64,000 nucleotides of DNA, from positions 42,616 through 106,615 of the forward strand of contig CAKAPG010000006.1 in the NCBI GenBank assembly GCA_916715765.1, read 5' to 3'. The stretch comes from an uncultured Atopobium sp. GTDB taxonomy: Bacteria; Actinomycetota; Coriobacteriia; Coriobacteriales; Atopobiaceae. Of the stretch, positions 60,891 to 64,000 are shown one piece after another. Each line of letters starts with the position of its first letter. The stretch's first letter is position 1. The notes beneath the pieces were generated by a model that saw only the letters and a list, made by a program, of their open reading frames with translations, had not been told where the DNA came from and did no database searches. The position numbers and the translations under genes are program-made.

Positions 60891-60913
60891 TAGTAGTCCA
60901 TAAATCCTGTGAG

Positions 60914-62437
60914 TTATGAACGGAAATTGTAACTGACCTGCTGGTTTGAGTCTTTCAGCAAGACGTCGTGTGCGCCGCCCTCAACAATTGAAGTTGAAGA
61001 GACAAGTGTAATCTTTGCCTTATCGCGAAGCTCAGGAATATCAAGAGCGCCGCAGTTGCACATGGTGGACTTAACCTTCAGAAGTGATGCCTCAACGCCA
61101 TCCTTCAAAGGACCCGCATATGGAACGTAGGAATCAACGCCCTCAACAAAGGAAAGACCGCGCTTGTTGCCGCCAAGGTCATAGCGTTGCCAGTTGCGAG
61201 CACGTGCAGAACCCTCGCCCCAGTATTCCTTCATGTAAGAGCCGTTAACAATAACGCGGTCAGAAGGACTCTCATCAAAGCGAGCAAAGTAACGACCAAG
61301 CATCATGAAGTCAGAACCCATAGCGAGGGCCAAAGTCATGTGATAGTCGTAGACAATTCCACCGTCAGAGCAGATTGGAATATAGACGCCAGTCTCCTCA
61401 AAGTACTCATCACGAGCGCGAGCAACATCAATAACAGAAGTTGCCTGGCCACGACCGATGCCCTTCTGCTCACGAGTGATGCAGATAGAACCGCCGCCGA
61501 TACCAATCTTGATAAAGTCAGCTCCAGCCTCTGCCAAGAAGCGGAAGCCCTCAGCATCTACAACGTTGCCAGCGCCAATCTTGACGGAATCACCGTAAGT
61601 TGCACGAACCCACTCAAGGGTGCGCTTCTGCCACTCAGAATAACCCTCAGAAGAGTCAATGCATAAAACATCAGCGCCTGCCTCAACAAGCAGAGGAACG
61701 CGGGTTTCATAGTCACGAGTATTAATACCAGCGCCAACCATATAGCGCTTAGAATCATCAAGCAGCTCATCTGGAGCAGACTTGTGGGAATCATAATCTT
61801 TACGGAATACAAAGCTGACCAGGTGGCCGTTCTTATCAACAATAGGAAGAGCATTAAGCTTGTTGTCCCAGATAATATCATTTGCAGCTTTGAGGGAAGT
61901 ATCTTCAGGAGCGGTAATAAGCTTATCAGCTGGAGTCATAAACTCAGAAACAAGCTTAGAGCGATCATCGCGAGAAGGGCGATAGTCACGAGAGGTAACA
62001 ATACCTACGAGCTTACCGCGAGAAGTGCCGTCATCAGTGACAGGCATGGTAGAGTGGCCAGTCTTCTCTTTAAGATCAAGTACCTCACCAAGGGTCATCT
62101 CTGGAGTGAGCGTGGAGTCAGAGACAACAAAACCAGCTTTGTAACTCTTAACCTCGCGAACCATCTGAGCTTCATCTTCAGCGGACTGAGAGCCATAAAT
62201 AAAGGCAATGCCACCCTGCTGGGCCAAGGCAATTGCCAAACGAGGACCAGAAACTGACTGCATTACTGCAGATACCATAGGAATGTTGAGCTCAATAGCG
62301 CTTTTCTCGCCACGCTTAAACTTTACCAGAGGAGTCTTCAAAGAAACATTTGCAGGGATGTTCTCAGCTGATGAATAGCCAGGAACCAAAAGATACTCAG
62401 AAAATGTATGCGATTCGCCTTCGAAGAACTTTGCCAT
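60914..62437 (-). CDS. guaB: Inosine-5'-monophosphate dehydrogenase
   Basis: A 507-residue enzyme converting IMP to XMP. The TIM barrel starts TFSEYLLVPGYSSAENIP; two CBS domains lie in the middle (MTLGEVLDLKEKTGHSTMPV, FMTPADKLITAPEDTSLKAA). The catalytic loop is KIGIGGGSICITREQKGIG (active-site Cys), followed by ICSDGGIVYDYHMTLALAMG. AGGAGGGAG precedes the ATG. It resembles the GuaB subgroup without a GMP-reductase-type short form. Confidence 0.94.
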   Translation of the reverse strand: MAKFFEGESHTFSEYLLVPGYSSAENIPANVSLKTPLVKFKRGEKSAIELNIPMVSAVMQSVSGPRLAIALAQQGGIAFIYGSQSAEDEAQMVREVKSYKAGFVVSDSTLTPEMTLGEVLDLKEKTGHSTMPVTDDGTSRGKLVGIVTSRDYRPSRDDRSKLVSEFMTPADKLITAPEDTSLKAANDIIWDNKLNALPIVDKNGHLVSFVFRKDYDSHKSAPDELLDDSKRYMVGAGINTRDYETRVPLLVEAGADVLCIDSSEGYSEWQKRTLEWVRATYGDSVKIGAGNVVDAEGFRFLAEAGADFIKIGIGGGSICITREQKGIGRGQATSVIDVARARDEYFEETGVYIPICSDGGIVYDYHMTLALAMGSDFMMLGRYFARFDESPSDRVIVNGSYMKEYWGEGSARARNWQRYDLGGNKRGLSFVEGVDSYVPYAGPLKDGVEASLLKVKSTMCNCGALDIPELRDKAKITLVSSTSIVEGGAHDVLLKDSNQQVSYNFRS

Positions 62438-62512
62438 TGTTTTTGGCTCCCTCCTGACCTACCGGTCATGCTCAACGTGTTTTGGCATTGTACCACCAGT
62501 GGAGCTAATTAT

Positions 62513-63820
62513 TTAATTTGAACTCCCACTTGAAGCAATAACATCCTCAAAGTTAACAGCAATGTCATGTTTAGTAGGAACCCACTCAACCTTTTTAAAC
62601 AAAGCTGCAACGGTAATTGGGATATACGTCATCATAAAAATAGGGAACGTAAAGAGATTGGTGAAAATACGCCACTTCTTCTTTACGTGGAAATGCTTGT
62701 ACTCCGAGATAGTGGTAATAAGCGCCAGAACAAAGAAAACCGCATACATCGAGAAAACCGTCATGGCCAAAGATCCCACGCTCATAGCAATCTCTGCGTC
62801 AGTAGCAACAAAGCCGTGGCTCAAATAGCCAACCAACAGGTAAGTACCATTAATAAAGGCTGAAAGCAGCGTCAGAATCATGCCTGGAGCAATAGTCATC
62901 AGCATGTCGTATGAGGCAAACTGACCCTTAAAAATACCCTTAATTAAATCAAAACCATACGAGAAGAACACCTGGTAGAAGCCTTTTGTCCAACGCATAC
63001 GCTGTGTCCATGACGCCTTAAAAGTCAAAGGCTGCTCATCAAAGAACTCTGCAGGCGCATAACCGATTTGGATGTTATGAGCGCTGCAGAAGGTGGAGAA
63101 CTGAATATCCTCGGTAAGGGTATGGAAATCCCATCCATGCATACCTTTAATAATGCGAGAAGAAACCATCCAGCCGGAACCAGAAACTGCACAGCTGGTA
63201 CCCATCATCATACGGGCGTTATTCAAGAACTTTGCCTCACGCATAAACCAGGTAGCATAGGCAGAACTTACCCAGCTAGAATCAAAATTCTTTGAGTTTC
63301 TGTAACTGGTGCAGACAAGATATCCTGCGTCAAAAGCCTGGTTCATAATCTTTAAGTAGCTTGGAGAAACCAGGTTATCGGCGTCCATAATAATGAAAGC
63401 CTCGTATTTGTCACCGTACTCATTAAGAATACGATCAAAACCGTAATCCATAACCCAGCTCTTACCTTTACGAGCAAGGTCATTTCTCTCCCAAGTAATT
63501 GCTCCAGCTTTTCTTGCCTCTTCAGCTGTTTTATCAGTACAAGCATCTGCAACAACAAAAACATCCATCAGCTCTCGAGGGTAATCCTGAGAAAGAATAG
63601 ACCTAACAAGATTGCCAATAACTGGCTCTTCGTTGTGGGCAGCAATAAAGAAGGCGTAGCGGTGCTGCTTTTTTGCCTCTGGGAGCTTTACCTCACCCTT
63701 AACTAAAACGCGAAGGATATACACAATTTGATAGAAGTATGCGAGTGTAAAGAAAAGCCAGATAATAAAGTTAAAAACAACGATTGGAGTGATACCAAGT
63801 CTGTTAAATTGCAATGGCAT
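62513..63820 (-). CDS. Membrane glycosyltransferase, family 2
   Basis: A 435-residue processive-type glycosyltransferase. It has an N-terminal membrane helix (VVFNFIIWLFFTLAYFYQIVY), a GT-A catalytic domain with FFIAAHNEEPVIGNLVRSIL, VVADACTDKTAEEA, the DxD motif in FIIMDADN, the acceptor motif region LTEDIQFS and the QRMRW motif (TQRMRWTKGF), then three or more C-terminal helices. The Q-x2-RW motif points to a cellulose/hyaluronan-synthase-like enzyme making a surface polysaccharide; the sugar cannot be read from sequence. It stands alone after guaB, with AGGG near the ATG. Confidence 0.88.
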   Translation of the reverse strand: MPLQFNRLGITPIVVFNFIIWLFFTLAYFYQIVYILRVLVKGEVKLPEAKKQHRYAFFIAAHNEEPVIGNLVRSILSQDYPRELMDVFVVADACTDKTAEEARKAGAITWERNDLARKGKSWVMDYGFDRILNEYGDKYEAFIIMDADNLVSPSYLKIMNQAFDAGYLVCTSYRNSKNFDSSWVSSAYATWFMREAKFLNNARMMMGTSCAVSGSGWMVSSRIIKGMHGWDFHTLTEDIQFSTFCSAHNIQIGYAPAEFFDEQPLTFKASWTQRMRWTKGFYQVFFSYGFDLIKGIFKGQFASYDMLMTIAPGMILTLLSAFINGTYLLVGYLSHGFVATDAEIAMSVGSLAMTVFSMYAVFFVLALITTISEYKHFHVKKKWRIFTNLFTFPIFMMTYIPITVAALFKKVEWVPTKHDIAVNFEDVIASSGSSN

Positions 63821-63950
63821 ATATCCCTACGCTCCAAACTCAAGGCGAATATGTTTTATCAGCCAAAATCTCTCGATAAACAATTACCTTACAATTTTAG
63901 CGTAATGGAAGAGTCAAAGCGCCCATGCCTTTGAATCTATTTTTTCCACA

Positions 63951-64000
63951 TCAACGCACATGCAATTGGCCATCTTGGATATCGAGAAGAACGTCTGCTT
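63951..64000 (-). other. Possible 3' end of a minus-strand gene at the window edge
   Basis: One minus-strand frame reads ADVLLDIQDGQLHVR then stops at 63951-63953, which looks like a protein end. The other minus frames also stay open to the edge for a while, so this is a weak call. From 63821 to 63950 I see only the leader of the glycosyltransferase gene. Confidence 0.2.

Noticed and set aside
60839..60913. T-box leader before leuS
   Set aside because: No T-box consensus, specifier stem or U-tract terminator; the gap is too short.

Overview
The window reads as chromosomal DNA from a low-to-moderate GC actinobacterium of the class Coriobacteriia, probably Atopobiaceae (Atopobium/Lancefieldella/Olsenella-like). 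The reasons are an actinobacterial-type integration host factor next to gmk and rpoZ, roughly 45-48% GC by eye, and a mix of actinobacterial genes with genes common in Firmicutes (RNase J, PyrR/PyrK, class II GalT, ComEA/ComEC). The genus is an inference, because no 16S rRNA gene is present. Almost everything is on the minus strand; only rpsT and the galM-galK-galT operon are on the plus strand.

Layout. 1-7.6 kb: rimO (cut by the window edge), yajQ, a RodZ-like protein, ftsK and RNase J. 7.8-10.4 kb: pnp and rpsO. 10.5-17.7 kb: recO, era, dgkA, ybeY, phoH, mtaB, dnaJ and a second, membrane-anchored DnaJ-like protein. 17.8-22.3 kb: hemW, dusB, lepA, then divergent rpsT. 22.4-26.5 kb: holA, comEC and comEA (DNA uptake). 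26.7-29.1 kb: thiI, rpoZ, gmk, mihF. 29.3-34.6 kb: the pyrimidine operon pyrR-B-C-K-D-F behind a leader attenuator. 34.7-35.8 kb: a TagH/Wzt-type ABC ATPase with an unusual N-terminal beta-sandwich.

35.9-46.4 kb is the accessory part: a galactose regulon. A LacI-family regulator is divergent from galM-galK-galT, which faces a convergent mglB-mglA-mglC importer operon. The same 14-bp operator-like sequence lies before galM and before mglB, and a one-base variant lies before the regulator gene. Between the two convergent operons are about 230 bp with six degenerate 22-bp repeats, three in each orientation. The importer is odd in two ways: MglB appears circularly permuted (the segment that normally starts the mature protein is at the C-terminus), and MglC has an extra N-terminal cytoplasmic helical region of about 220 residues.

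46.6-64 kb is housekeeping again: tRNA-Asn, rpoD, dnaG, ribF, truB, nrnA, rbfA, infB, nusA (with a C-terminal Cys/His cluster and no ylxR gene beside it), rimP, leuS, guaB and a membrane glycosyltransferase. The rimP-nusA-infB-rbfA-nrnA-truB-ribF-dnaG run looks like one operon, with a strong promoter and a leader terminator before rimP.

At whole-window scale the octamer GGCGAGAA (or its complement) occurs about 22 times by eye, roughly ten times the chance level, in both genes and intergenic DNA. Since the window also carries comEA/comEC and ftsK, an uptake, Chi-like or translocase-orienting role is worth testing.
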